Source: Isochrysis galbana (taxonomy: Eukaryota > Haptophyta > Isochrysidales > Isochrysidaceae). From it: a stretch of DNA of 64,000 nt. The notes under the pieces are model-generated. The model saw only the letters and a list, made by a program, of their open reading frames with translations, was not told the origin of the DNA and searched no databases. Below, piece by piece: positions 50,769 through 61,044 of the stretch; the first letter of the stretch is position 1, and the number at the start of each line of letters is the position of its first letter. The position numbers and the translations under genes are program-made. The stretch is taken from NCBI GenBank assembly GCA_018136815.1, contig CM030937.1, positions 2,965,820-3,029,819 of the forward strand, in the 5' to 3' direction.

Positions 50769-51583
50769 TCTTCCCGGCATTAAGTGTTTCGCGATGTTTT
50801 GCGTATGTTTCGCGTTCGCGCCATTTACCCCCCGATGTTTCGCGAAAGTTTTTTTCCGCCGAAACCCCCCAAAGTTTCGTAAAAAGTTTCGCGAAACCCT
50901 TACCAAGCCCTTCCTTGCGGGCCCCCATTTGTAATACAGTAATACGTATTACTCCCCTAGGGTGGGTTCCGAGTCTACAGCTCTATTAACTCCTTACTGC
51001 CGAAGCGCTAAAATTGGAGCTTCCGCACCATTTTCTTCTCTACAAGCTACAAGTAGGTGGTATAAAAATAAAAATAGTCGAACGCGAACTCAACTCAATT
51101 TTTTTGACCGTTTGAATATAAAAAACGAACATAGTCAACTACCTACTAAGTCGCGTTCCGTCGAAAGAGGACCAGGCGGTAGTTTTGTTTTTACTTAAAT
51201 GTGGGCGTCCGCTCGAGCGCCAGCGCGGGGACCCCGCCTATGAGCTATGAGGGGAGTCGAGAGCAGTGGGCGACCAATCATAAGAATAGTCGGTGGGCTA
51301 GGATATAGTAGTTATTTAATTTACTTACTTGCAACTCGTCCTCTTTGCTGAAACTCGTCATGCCTTTAGCTAGCCTGGTGCTAGATGCTTGACGTTAACA
51401 ATGTTGGTATTACAACCCGTATTGCCGCGTGTTGCACTAATTATCAACATGCCATGGTTGCTCGTTGCTCGCGCTTATGAGCTGTTAATCTACCGGAACC
51501 GTGCACGGACCAGGGCATGTGCAGATGGCCAGAGTGTTGCATATGATACGAGAACAAAGGAGGCCTCTGGGCAACATCAACAT
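50769..51583. other. Intergenic
   Basis: No supported gene. The segment holds the short repeat GCGTTCCGTCGAAAGAGG at about 51152-51170 and a diverged LINE-type hairpin (GACCAATCATAAGAATAGTC) at about 51267-51286. Confidence 0.4.
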
Positions 51584-52125
51584 CTATCGATTTCCAGTTG
51601 GGGCTGCATCCCAGAGCTTCTCCAACGCCTCGATGGTGACGACTGAGTTGCCTCGAATCACAACCATACCTAGGTCGTTCTTGTCGCTCGCAGATACCTG
51701 CATGTCACAACAGGCAGCGACCAGGGCGACACTTTAGTACAGCTAGAATCCCCGAGGCCAAGGGCCAACAAGAATGCTCATCTACAAGCAACACCCGCGA
51801 TCAAATGCACCTGTTCTTCCGTCTCATCGAGCACGAGATTCATGAATTGGTCAAAACCACGAAGAGTTCCTAGCAACGCCAAGGGGAGAACTGACAATCT
51901 AAGAGCGTGGATCTCATGGGCTGCAATTTCTCAGTTTTGAGATTCCACCGTGCAGGACTTGCACAGTGCATGACTTGCACAGTACAGGACTTGCACGCTC
52001 AGGATGCAAAGCTTTCGCCAGGAGGCATGTCGCTCAAGTGTAGAGGACGCACCGGTGATGTGCCGATTACCGTTGAGCTTAATCGCGAGCCGCTTGTCCA
52101 TGTACCGTTTGAAATCGGGTCCAAC
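51584..52125 (-). CDS. SNRPG: Small nuclear ribonucleoprotein G (SmG), first exon not found
   Basis: Three exons are clear: 52125-52053, 51869-51811 and 51697-51584, all with GT-AG introns and matching phases. They encode GPDFKRYMDKRLAIKLNGNR, then TLRGFDQFMNLVLDETEEQ, then SASDKNDLGMVVIRGNSVVT and IEALEKL, close to eukaryotic SmG. Sm motif 1 (KLNGNR..TGTLRGFDQFMNLVLD) and Sm motif 2 (GMVVIRGNSV) are complete. SmG is one of seven Sm proteins that ring the U-rich site of spliceosomal snRNAs. The first exon, with the start codon and a few residues, lies upstream of 52125 and could not be identified near the G/C-rich repeat at 52206. The C terminus is about six residues longer than usual. Confidence 0.9.
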
Positions 52126-52474
52126 CTATAAGCAATGCGGATGGTCGACGTGGTGAGTGCTGCTTTCATGCAGCAAGCAGCGCTGGCCTTTTCACAAGAC
52201 CTCCAGGGGGGGGGGGGGGGGGGGGCGGAGAAGGGCTGACTGTACGGGATGCGCACCGAGCCCCCCCCTCCTGCCTCGCTTCCATGGCCTAACCGCCCAG
52301 CCCGCCACCCTTCTTGTCCCCCACGCCCCGGCGGCGCACCTGTGCGGGCATCGTCGCCCTCGCCGCGCCGCTCCCTCGCGCGCCGCGCCACTGTCCCCTG
52401 CGCTTATGCTGTTCTAGAGCAAGCCAATAGAGAGATAGGGGTTGGCTCCCCTCGGTGGAGAAGAGGAGGAATGT

Positions 52475-52660
52475 GTAAGAGTTTTCTTGTTGTCCTAGTT
52501 TTAATCCTAGTGCTGAGGGACCGTGCCTCATCGGCAACGGAGCCCCTACCCCGCGATGGGGGTGTGCGCGGTTGGTGCATGGCTCGTCCGGTGTATGTGG
52601 CTAGGGATGCTAGCCAACAAGACCTCTTACAAGACTACAATTTCTAACGTGGTACCCCCG
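52475..52660 (+). repeat. Dispersed repeat, copy 3 of 3
   Basis: The longest copy of the family at 23317 and 29970: GAGTTTTCTTGTTGTCCTAG, GAGCCCCTACCCCGCGATGG, GCTAGCCAACAAGACCTC and ACGTGGTACCCC. Coding potential is absent. An uncharacterised open stretch follows it at 52688. Confidence 0.7.
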
Positions 52661-52679
52661 CCGAGAGACTAGACCACCC

Positions 52680-52965
52680 CAACTCCCCAACTTCTACAAC
52701 CATAGCGCGCTCGACGACGCCGCTCAAGGGTACAACACCACAACGAATAAACTCGACAAATTCGTTGAAAATCTTTTCTTCGACTCAGCGGCCGCCGACC
52801 GCGCCACACGCTCCTCCAAGTGGTGGGACCTGGGCCATATGGCCAAATCACTCAACAACTTCAGTGACACTGTGTCAGTGACAGCCACACAGCCACAGCC
52901 AGCAGTGCCGCCCGCACTCGACAGTTCAAGTTCAAGGGTGGCAAAACAACAAATCCACATCGAAT
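52680..52965 (+). other. Unassigned open stretch
   Basis: One + frame reads a non-repetitive, protein-like sequence (LDDAAQGYNTTTNKLDKFVE, then WWDLGHMAKSLNNFSDTVSV) but has no clear start, stop context or homologue that I can name. It may be part of a mobile-element protein linked to the repeat just upstream. It could also be chance. Confidence 0.25.
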
Positions 52966-53611
52966 GACGAATGACTCCAAAATCCATCCCTCAGCATCTA
53001 TTCTTAGAGCCCTCGAGGCGTCGGGACGCTCGAGGTCGTCATCCGTGTCAAATCGTCACATCAGCCACTACGAGGCGCGTCGAATCTCCCCGAAAGGCAC
53101 CGGGGGCTGCGAGGTTGCTACCCGGCGCAACAGCGTTGCAAAGTCGGGGCCTCTGACGGCTGACGGCCGTGGCGGAAATGTATTTCAGGCCCCCCTCCGG
53201 TATTATTTTACCGATGGCCTTCATGCGCGCCTCTCGCAGCGAAACACGAAACCATGGGCGGGCGTCGTGACGGCGGGGGGCTGGGAGGTGGGAGCGGTCG
53301 GCGCGCGCTCCATCGCTAAAACTATAAAAAAAAAGATCTGAAGGTTCAGGGCTACACACCTATCGCTCGCCAGCGCATACTACTGCTACTGCACATCCGC
53401 CAGCGCCCTTATCTCCCTTTACTCCGCCCCCTTGCCTTCCCCCCCTCATTCCTTTTTCTTTGGTATCGGGGGTGCGGCCCTGGTGCACTACCTAGGGCCC
53501 GGTTCTGGGTGTGGGGTCCGGGCAGGCCTTTTGGATTCATGTTGGTTGGGTAGAGCGGGCATCTCGTGGTGTGATCGCCCCAAGGATGTTTCATCGGCGT
53601 GTTAATCGCCT

Positions 53612-55215
53612 CTATCCCTTGTGTTTCGTGGTTTCTATCTCTACTAGGTGTTCTATCCCTAGCTTTCTAGCTAGGGATACGAGCTCCGCGCTGCGGGTCA
53701 ATTCGTTCTTATTGTCTAATTCGTATAGTGGCCGAATGTCGGCCAAATCTATCCTTTTCTTGGGTTGCCTTCCCATGCCCGCCTGGGCGGTTCGCGCGGA
53801 GTCCGCTGTGTTGGCGAATAATAGCGCCTTGCTCAGTTTGGTGAATCTTTCCAATGTGCGTATTAGCACCGATTCTGCTGAGAACGTGGCGTTGTCGTAG
53901 TAAATCCTGTAGAAATCCGTTATGATGTACCTCCATGCGAGCATATATAGTGTTGCTGGTGCCTTAGGGCATGGGCCGCTTGGGTGTATGAAGAGCTTGT
54001 CTATAATGATTTGCTCGCGTGGCTTATCCGGCGTGCTCGGGTGTCGGGCCAGTGTGTCCAGGGCGTCGAAAATGTTCGTTAGCCTCGGGCACTCTCCCAA
54101 GTGCGTGGAGGACTCGTCAGCTGTCCTGCAGAAGCGGCATGCCTTGTCTCGATGCGCGAATCTATTTGCCGTGGCTATTCGCCTATGCGTAATGTGCTTG
54201 AAGTGCAGGTATGTGTCCCTTGATGTTACCATGGGCGAGGTGTATATCTTGGCTAGGTGTGCCCAGACCTCGTCCGATATTGGTAGTCTCGTTGCCCAGT
54301 TGTCGGGGCCCGTGAGTCGCTGACGTTTGTGGCGGGCCGTTTGAAGAGCTCTCGTCAGGTGTGTGACTTCAGTCGCGTCGAGTGTTGTTTTACCGTCTAG
54401 GGTGTATTCGTCCGGCAGTCCGGCAGCGGGTATTCTGTTCTTTTGTTAGATTTGAAGCCTTCGCCCCATTTTGCGGGGGGGGTCGGGTCTAGGTCAGTGG
54501 GTGTCGCTATCGTGCGGTCGCCAAGGATAGGCGTGCCCAAGTATGAGAGTTCGACTTCGTACCATTTGCTCCCCTCTTTGGCGAAGTATTCACCCTCTTG
54601 GTTTATATGGATTACGGGGGTTTGGGCTCCCGTGTTCGTGGGCGTGCTCGTCGTGGTGTCTTGCGTTTGGGCGACTGTGGTTTCCTGGTCCGCTGCCCCT
54701 ATTAGGTCTTGCGCGTGTTTCACTATGTTTGCCCATGTGCCCAAAAATCTATCGCGGGGGATGTGCTCTCCCTTGTACTGTATGTAGGTATCATTGTTCT
54801 TCAGGTATTGCTCGCATTCTTCTGCGGTGTACGCATCCGTGCATGCGTGGTTCTTAAATACGTTATGTGCGGTGATACATTCTAGTTTGTTCCACATTTC
54901 TACCCATCTCGGGTGCATGTTTGGTCCGCTATGGTGCGGGTTGGACCATATGGGTTGGGAGAGCGCTCCGTCTCTACTCATCTTTAGTGGTTTTAGTTGT
55001 AGTGTCCTCACATTCGCTATGGCTTGCTTCCAGAAGGCCGGGAGCTTGCTCCTTCCTTTTATCCCGTCCGTTAGTTTGTGTGCGGGTACGTCGGCTAGCA
55101 CCGCCGCCCTACCTAGGCGCGTACGGCAAAACCACGCGTCCAGGATTTGTTTCCATTGAGCTTGTCTTGCGTCTAAGTAGTTTAGTATCCACTTTGCTTG
55201 TAGTGCCTTTACATG
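53612..55215 (-). pseudogene. LINE family B ORF2 C-terminal part, one frameshift
   Basis: Downstream of the deletion junction the frame reads ALQAKWILNYLDARQAQWK and GRAAVLADVPAHKLTDGI, matching family A in the same order. At 54410-54425 the 8-mer GTCCGGCA is tandemly duplicated, shifting the frame. The remainder (to 53612) carries TYLHFKHITHRRIATANRFA, the zinc cluster CRFCRTADESSTHLGEC, LAWRYIITDFYRIYYDN and the C-terminal MGRQPKKRIDLADIRPLYEL. Without the duplication it would be open throughout, suggesting recent activity. Confidence 0.85.
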
Positions 55216-55219
55216 GTTG

Positions 55220-56965
55220 TTCCAGTCGAGGAGGCCTAGGCACGATGCACGTCTCGCCCGACCACGCGGTTTCGAGGCCGTGTGAACGGTTGCACTTTTT
55301 GCCCTTCACGTTCATGGGGCATTTGCCCTTTGGGAAGCGCGTGCATGCCGCCCCCGAGTCTGGGGCGATCACTTCGTGCAGGGTGCGCTTGGGAGGCGCC
55401 ATTCGGCGTGCTTGTTCGCGGTCGAGGCGCGCTTGGCGCTCTTCGTTGCAAACGCATACGCGTAGCGGCGGCGCGAAAGCCATTGCGTAGTGCTTGTAGT
55501 AGCCTTTGCAACCCTTCGGGCCGGCGTGGAGGTTCATATTTTTTATGTCGCCTCCAAGGTCCTTGCAGTCGCGAATCGCGTAGTCGAGGGGGTATGGGTT
55601 GTTGTTTACGTTCAGAAGAATTTTGCGCGGGAAAGGGAAGGACTCGAAAGTTCCCGTCCTTGGCGCGACGTAGAGGTGGTACACTTCTTTTTTGCCTTGA
55701 GTTACGATGATGCCCTCCTTGGTGAGCACCTTGGTGCGTTCTTGGTTTCCTTGCAGGAATACGAATCCTTGGTTCTCGAGTGCCCTCGCCAATGAAGATA
55801 TGGTGATGGCGTCCTTCATTTCGAATTTGTAGTTTCGTACTACAAGGTGCGCGGACACGTCCTTGAATGCGCTTGCTAGCGATTTGGATGATGCCTGGGG
55901 GAGTTCTTTTGCCTTGTCGTCGTAGGTTTGGAATTTGACGACCATCGGGTATTTCACTCCGTTTAGCGCGAAGACTCCCTGGTCCTTGAACTTGGCTTGG
56001 TATTGTTGTGCGCAGTCCGCCGTGACCAGGATTTCCCATGGTCCCGACGAGCTTTTGGCGAGAAATTCCGGCTCGAGGTCCACGCCTTCAAGCTTGTTGA
56101 GGTGCGCTACTATGGCGTTCAGGGCTTCTTCGTCCTTGACTTTGATGCCCCGGTCCGTGGAGGTGAAAGTCATTATGATTAGAGAAAAGTCCGGTTGGTA
56201 TTCGTTGTCATCTTCTTGCTCGTCCCCTTCTTGGGGGGTTGCCTGTATGGGTTCGAGGAGTAGGAGGTGTTTGGTTAGCCCCCAGGTTGATTGGTTGTGT
56301 ATTGTGCGCAAAGGCCGTCCGGGTATGGGGCTCCCCAAGGCCCCCTTCCCCTTGCGTCTCAGCGAGGCCCCATGCCTCCGTGGTGTTGTTGTTTTTGAAA
56401 TTTTTGAGAGGGCTTGTGATTTTGAGGGTGAGGATGTTGCTCTTGGCCGCTTGCGCGTTTTTTGTGTTGCGTCTCGGCCGCGTGTGTCACGCGTGGCCGG
56501 GACGGAGTAGGTGTATGATTCTCTCGAAGCTGTGCTTCGATCTTGTACTTGCGCAGGAGAGATTGGCTGCTGGGACATGCAGCTGGTGCTGCATGTCACC
56601 AGCAGTAGTTTGATGGTGGTCTGGCTGACCGGCCGGGTCTGCGCCTCGTGCTTGCGCACGAGGTCAGTGCCGTGGCTTTGTAGGGGCCCAGCCCGGAGGC
56701 TTTCCCTATGGGAGACTGCGCACTGTGGCTCTGGTTGTGTGTGGACTCTGTTGTGTTGGTCTTGCTGTGCTGGCATGTTGTGTGATGTTGTGGTGTGTGC
56801 TGTCAGTGTGGCTCTGGGGCTTAGGATCGGGTCGTGGTTCGCGTGTACCTGGGCTGGCATGGCCCTGGCTGGAGGATGCTGCGGCTGCGTGGCGTCGGCC
56901 ATCTCTTGGTCGGCCGGCGTGGTGAGGTGGGAGGAGAGAGAGGAGGGGAGCGTGGCGCGCTCCAT
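55220..56965 (-). CDS. LINE family B ORF1 protein
   Basis: An open frame from ATG at 56965; it reads on past the natural end to a stop at 55109 because of the deletion junction near 55215-55240. The N-terminal about 200 residues are basic and low in complexity (HPPARAMPAQ, KTRKRPRATSSPSKSQ). The core from about 290 shows LNKLEGVDLEPEFLAKSSSG, PWEILVTADCAQQYQAKF, GFVFLQGNQERTKV, VYHLYVAPRTGTF and FPFPRKILLNVNNN, homologous to family A ORF1. It closes with a CCCH-like cluster (CTRFPKGKCPMN, KKCNRSHGLE). This is an RNA-binding ribonucleoprotein component. Unlike family A, no second CCCH cluster is seen. Confidence 0.8.
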
Positions 56966-57009
56966 GACCCTATCGTTTTACCGATAGTTGTCCATCGCTA
57001 AAACTATAA

Positions 57010-57160
57010 CAATAGTTTTTTCTCGTCGTTCTTTTCGAATAGTGGGCGGAAGTCGTTGACGTCTATGCGTTTTTTCGGCTGGCGGCCCATGTCTGCTTTG
57101 GCTCGTCTAGAGGCGTCCGTGTCCGTGTTGTGACTAGCGCGGGGCGGGGGGGGGGGGGAA
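57010..57160 (-). pseudogene. LINE ORF2 C-terminal remnant
   Basis: The minus strand encodes ADMGRQPKKRIDVNDFRPLF and ends in FEKNDEK at the point where the family A hairpin (AAAACTAT, TGTT, ATAGTTTT) begins. This is the older LINE into which family A inserted. It is the third layer of the nest: ORF2 remnant, LINE A, LINE B. Confidence 0.7.
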
Positions 57161-57781
57161 GCGAACGGGGCCAACGGAAGAGCAAGGAGGGACTCAGGCG
57201 ATGGCATTGTGCAAGGAGACAAACGTGCAAAGCAGGCAAGACAGCCAGGAGGAAACGCGAAGGGAGAGGGTCTTATGCGAAAGAGCGCGGGCGTTAGCGC
57301 GTTAGCCGGTCGGTGCCAGTCAGTATAACAGTAAAGAGTCGATCGCAGATGCGGCAGGCGACAGGTGCCCCTAGGGTGCCCCGTCCCGTGGAGTGCCTAG
57401 ATGCTCTCTACATGTGAGTTTTGTGCCGACTTATCTCACCGCGATGAGATGAGATTATTCGGGAAAAAATACATTTTACTGCCTCGTAGCCGCAGCCACC
57501 ACTACCACTACCACTAGCGGGGTCTGCGGTGACTTGCACTACATCTTCACCTCTCTCTCGCGTCACACTTCACACTACTTTGTGAGGACATCATAGCAGG
57601 CGGTGAGGTCCATGGAACAAGGCGTCATATGTTTCATGTGCACGGATCCGACAACGTTAGCGACCGCCATACAACGCCGTCGCATGCTACAATTTTTCGT
57701 GGCTCAATGATGCAAACAATCAAGCCTCGTGTCGCCTTCTCCCTCACCTATGCTCATCATCACATAGTCGCCGCCTCTTAA
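57161..57781. other. Intergenic
   Basis: No supported gene; includes a G-run near 57144-57158 and the 3' flank of the thioredoxin gene. Nothing else is recognised. Confidence 0.4.
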
Positions 57782-58825
57782 TCACATCAGCAAAATATTT
57801 GCGAGTCTTCGCCGTCCCTTCTTCGTGAGATGGTGTTCGCTGCCGACGGAGTCAAAGATCTGGAGGAGGAGGCTCTTTGCTGCACCATCATTCCAAACTT
57901 CACCACTTCGCTTCTCGCGTTTAATGATCTCTAGCAAGGCGCCCATGGCCTCTTCCTCGTGCCCGGATGCAAGCAGCGTTTGCGCCAGCTTATAACGAGC
58001 ATCGTGAGAATTCGGGTCGTCTTCAATTAGCTTGCGTAGCTCATCAATTGAGCGCCCCCCTCCCTCTTGCCCGTGAGCTGCCAAGGCTACCCTAGAAATT
58101 GCCTTGCGAACGAGGTCCTTGTTGACGTCTCCTGGGAATTTCTTGTGAATAGAGGCCACAAGGTCTTGCGCTAGGGCCAAGTCAGGAGGGGTGTCGTTTA
58201 ATGCACAAAGCGCAAGCCCAGCTGTCGCCGCCGCGGCATGCTCAGGGAGCTTAATCAAATCAGAGAAAATGCTGGCTGCTGTTGGCACATCGTTTTCTTC
58301 CAGCGCCTTGACGGCCTCCTCCAAGGCGCGGCCGCCGACATTCGAACCACCCGCGAGACCCACGGCCTTGTCGACAAAAGCCTTTAGCTGTGGATCGGGA
58401 AGCACGCCTTTGAACGAGTCGACGAGCTTGCCCATGTGCACGAGCATCACAGTTGGCAGCTCAGCCACTTGCAGCGCCTGCGCGAGTTCTGGCAGCTTGT
58501 CGACGTTGATCTTCGCGAGGCGCACTGCGCCTCCGGCTCCCTGAACAAGCTTCTCGAGTTTTGGGGTGAGCGTCTTGCATGGTCCACACCAGTCGGCATA
58601 GAAGTCGAGAATGACGGGCCCGCCAACAGGTGGAGGCTGTGAAGACGCATCACGCACGAGGCTCTCAAAGTCGGCGGTTGATTTGAGTTCGACAACGTTC
58701 GAGGTGGAGGCGGTAGACATAGTGCGACAGAGGTCGGCAGGCTTCACCGCGAAAGTCCCAAGTCTGCCCGCACGCACGCCGCGCTGTGCGCAGGCGAGCA
58801 GACGGGAGGCGATGAGCGCGGCCAT
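57782..58825 (-). CDS. Mitochondrial thioredoxin with TPR-like C-terminal domain
   Basis: A single exon of 347 residues. The N terminus is basic and lacks acids (MAALIASRLLACAQRGVRAG), as in a mitochondrial presequence. A thioredoxin domain spans about 45-155 with the redox centre WCGPC at 79-83, the preceding VILDFYADW, and the cis-Pro loop VAELPTVMLVHMGK. The C-terminal half is helical repeats (AAAATAGLALCALNDTPPDL, DARYKLAQTLLASGHEEEAM) ending in LLLQIFDSVGSEHHLTKKGR and the SLLL/IFD block typical of the bacterial co-chaperone thioredoxin CnoX/YbbN. Such proteins guard client proteins from oxidation and hand them to chaperones. The second Cys is present, so redox activity is likely kept. 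Confidence 0.85.
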   Translation of the reverse strand: MAALIASRLLACAQRGVRAGRLGTFAVKPADLCRTMSTASTSNVVELKSTADFESLVRDASSQPPPVGGPVILDFYADWCGPCKTLTPKLEKLVQGAGGAVRLAKINVDKLPELAQALQVAELPTVMLVHMGKLVDSFKGVLPDPQLKAFVDKAVGLAGGSNVGGRALEEAVKALEENDVPTAASIFSDLIKLPEHAAAATAGLALCALNDTPPDLALAQDLVASIHKKFPGDVNKDLVRKAISRVALAAHGQEGGGRSIDELRKLIEDDPNSHDARYKLAQTLLASGHEEEAMGALLEIIKREKRSGEVWNDGAAKSLLLQIFDSVGSEHHLTKKGRRRLANILLM

Positions 58826-58948
58826 CGCGGCGCGCCGATCTATCGCCGAGACGACCGCAGTCAGGCATACAGGTTCGGCAGTTTTACAAAAAAATGTCGC
58901 ATTTCTTTACCGGTGGTTCCCAGAGCCAGAGGCCAGAGGTGCCGTCGT

Positions 58949-60857
58949 TTGGCAAACGCCAGACTTTCGAGAATTTTTTGTGAAATTTGGGGTTGGGCTC
59001 AAAATAAAAAAAATTTGATCGAAATTTGGGGGGCACGGGCGCCCCCCCCCCCCCCCCCCGCCCCCACGCTCGACGCCCTTGCCCTTGCCCCCCGCCCCGC
59101 GCCCATCCCTATGCCGCATGTGCGCAAGCGCCGCCGAACCATTGTGGACGAGGTGGAAGAGGAGGTGATGGATGAGCCCACGCCCGCGCCCGCGCCCGCG
59201 CCCGCGCTCCCATCCCAGACAGTTGTGGACATTGTAGACGACAGTGACGAGGAGGAGGAGGAGGAGGAGGAGGAGGAGGAGGAGGAGGAGGAGCAGGAGC
59301 AGGAGCAGGAGGAGGAGACCCGAGAGGACAGGGCCCGGCGCAGCCGCCCCGGCGAGCGCCCCGGCACCTCCTCCCCCCGCCCCACCATTAGCACATACCT
59401 CCCTGGGCAAGAGGTGTGGCACGACGTGTTGCGCGAGGCGACGGTCGTCGAGGGTGCGAGGGAGATTGATGGCAAGATCAAAGTGCGGTTCGAGGCGCTG
59501 GGCGCACGAAGAGCAGGTGAGGGGCCCACATTCAAGCTGCGATGGGTCGTACCCGACGGCCTCATCAAACTGGGCCAGCGCCGGTCGCCTCGCTTGGAGG
59601 AGGAGAGGCTCAAGCCGCGTCGTGGCATTTTTGGTGTCCACTTGCCTGCGATGTCGAGCATTGAGCGGCCGCGCAAGCAGAAGATGAAGCCGCCCGCCGG
59701 AGTGCGAGGACGGCAAACGGCTATGCCTGCTCGCCTTTGGCCGCCAGCTGCATGACAACGCGGATGGCTGCATGCCCAACGTTGACGCTATGTTGCGTTC
59801 TCGCCACAAGTTAGCGGTGGGCTCTAAGATTTCAAAAGTCTTCCCGGGATTCGGCACATTCGAGGGAACAATCACGTCAATTGAGAAGGATGCGATCGAC
59901 TCGACTTTAAACCCGGGCACAACGTGCACCGCATACACAGTCACGTATCCTTCAGATGGCACCACAGATGATTTCGAAGAAATCGAAGTTCGCCAACTCC
60001 TCGTCGTCCATGAGTTGCCTGAGCGACGGGAGATGGCCGCTTGTCTCTCCAAAGCATTCGAATATCTTCACGACCGATTGAATGGTAATTGCCATGATAA
60101 TTTCGACTGTACAACGATGTACAAGTTGGCTCGCGTGGTACAGGTGTTCGACCCCCAATTCGCTGCAGCTCACCTCACTCCGGGCTGGGTTGACGATCTT
60201 GCTATTGTAGCTTGTCTCGGCTTGTCACCGGATGAAGGAGGTGCAGTGCAGCTGGACAAGCTGAAGCATGAGATTCCTCAATATCTAGTCGCCGCTCGCA
60301 CGGCGAGCCTCAACGTGGCTGACGTCGAGGAATTTTCCGACGGCGTACTCGAGTGGTGGCGTGCGAACGGATCATCCATCCCAAGTTGGTCGAAAGCGGC
60401 TCGCCTTGTTCTGGCGCTCACCCCGAATTCCGCCTCGTGTGAGCGCGTGTTTGCATTGTTGCGTGTAATGTACTCCGATTCACAGCAACGTACTCTCTCA
60501 GACCACCTGCAAGCATCGCTGATGAGTCGCTACAATGGTCGCTCTGTGTTTTGATATGTGATGTGCGTTGTGGTGTTGTGGTTGTGGGTCCGTCGGGGGC
60601 TCGTGGGAAGCTGCGAGGTGCGGGGTCGGGAAAGCGACATCGATCGGGGTGTCGGGGTTCGGGGATGATGGTGATGGAGGATGGAGAGGGTGGGGTATGG
60701 GGATGTGGGGGTGTTGGGTGTTGGGTGAGTTGATTCAGCAGGCTACACACACGCATTACAAAAAATTCAAAATTTTGCCCGAAATTTGGGTGCCTTGGCA
60801 GCAAATTTTGACCTCAAAATTTGGGGTGCTCAAGATCAAAACTTTGGCGTATGCCAA
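58949..60857 (+). mobile_element. Complete hAT transposon
   Basis: Terminal inverted repeats of about 20 bases are TTGGCAAACGCCAGACTTTC at 58949 and, reversed from 60857, TTGGCATACGCCAAAGTTTT. The 8-bp direct repeat GCCGTCGT flanks it at 58941-58948 and 60858-60865. The 1.9-kb interior encodes a protein ending in the hAT dimerisation domain. The right flank on the minus strand is a LINE reverse transcriptase fragment, so the transposon landed in an older LINE. Confidence 0.9.
59111..60554 (+). CDS. hAT transposase, C-terminal dimerisation domain; truncated catalytic part
   Basis: Two open frames (59111-59755 and 59772-60554) can be joined in phase by a 46-base GT-AG intron (59702-59747), giving about 465 residues; this intron is shorter than others here and may instead be a break. 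The N-terminal part is a basic start (MPHVRKRRRTIVDEVEEEVM), an Asp/Glu run from (GAG)n at 59250-59310, and a Tudor/chromo-like segment (LPGQEVWHDVLREATVVEG). A second similar segment is at 59815-60000 (VGSKISKVFPGFGTFEGTIT). The C-terminal TPNSASCERVFALLRVMYSD and SLMSRYNGR form the conserved hAT dimerisation region. The RNase H-like catalytic core seems reduced, so activity is doubtful. Confidence 0.65.
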
Positions 60858-60865
60858 GCCGTCGT

Positions 60866-61044
60866 CTGTCGTCTGCGAATTGGTTTATTTTGAGGTTATA
60901 GCCATTCAAGTCGACTCCTTCGATGTCGGGGTCGCCGTTGATGGCTCGCGTCAGCGCTTCGGTGGTGAGAAAGAAGGAAAGTGAGTGGTGATAGGGGGCA
61001 GGGGGCTCCCTTGGGCCCGGATGGGACAACAGGTACAAGGTCAA
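60866..61044 (-). pseudogene. LINE reverse transcriptase fragment
   Basis: The minus strand encodes SLSFFLTTEALTRAINGDPD and NGYNLKINQFADD, the RT region around the FADD catalytic motif. It is the only RT piece seen in the window. It is cut directly after FADD by the hAT insertion (TSD GCCGTCGT). Confidence 0.7.

Larger units (their letters stand above)
53328..56991 (-). mobile_element. LINE family B, RT-deleted, 18-bp TSD, nested in LINE A
   Basis: CCATCGCTAAAACTATAA flanks the element at 53310-53327 and 56992-57009. On the minus strand it opens within four bases with a hairpin (CTATCG..CGATAG, loop containing TAAA), then GGTC and ATGG at 56965. ORF1 follows, then ORF2 C-terminal sequence, and the 3' end is a class 2 tail (GTGTAGCCCTGAACCTTCAG, ATC, T-run). 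Endonuclease and reverse transcriptase are absent: ORF1 ends near 55240 and ORF2 resumes at about 55215. The flanking 18 bp are themselves the hairpin/ATG start of a family A element whose remains lie at 57024-56992 and below 53327, so this is LINE B inserted into LINE A. Confidence 0.9.

Noticed and set aside
55282..57000. Several long + strand frames opposite LINE B ORF1
   Set aside because: Antisense shadows of a conserved ORF1 on the minus strand.
58907..60052. 381-residue minus-strand frame with leucine runs
   Set aside because: It is antisense to the hAT protein; leucine runs come from (GAG)n on the other strand.
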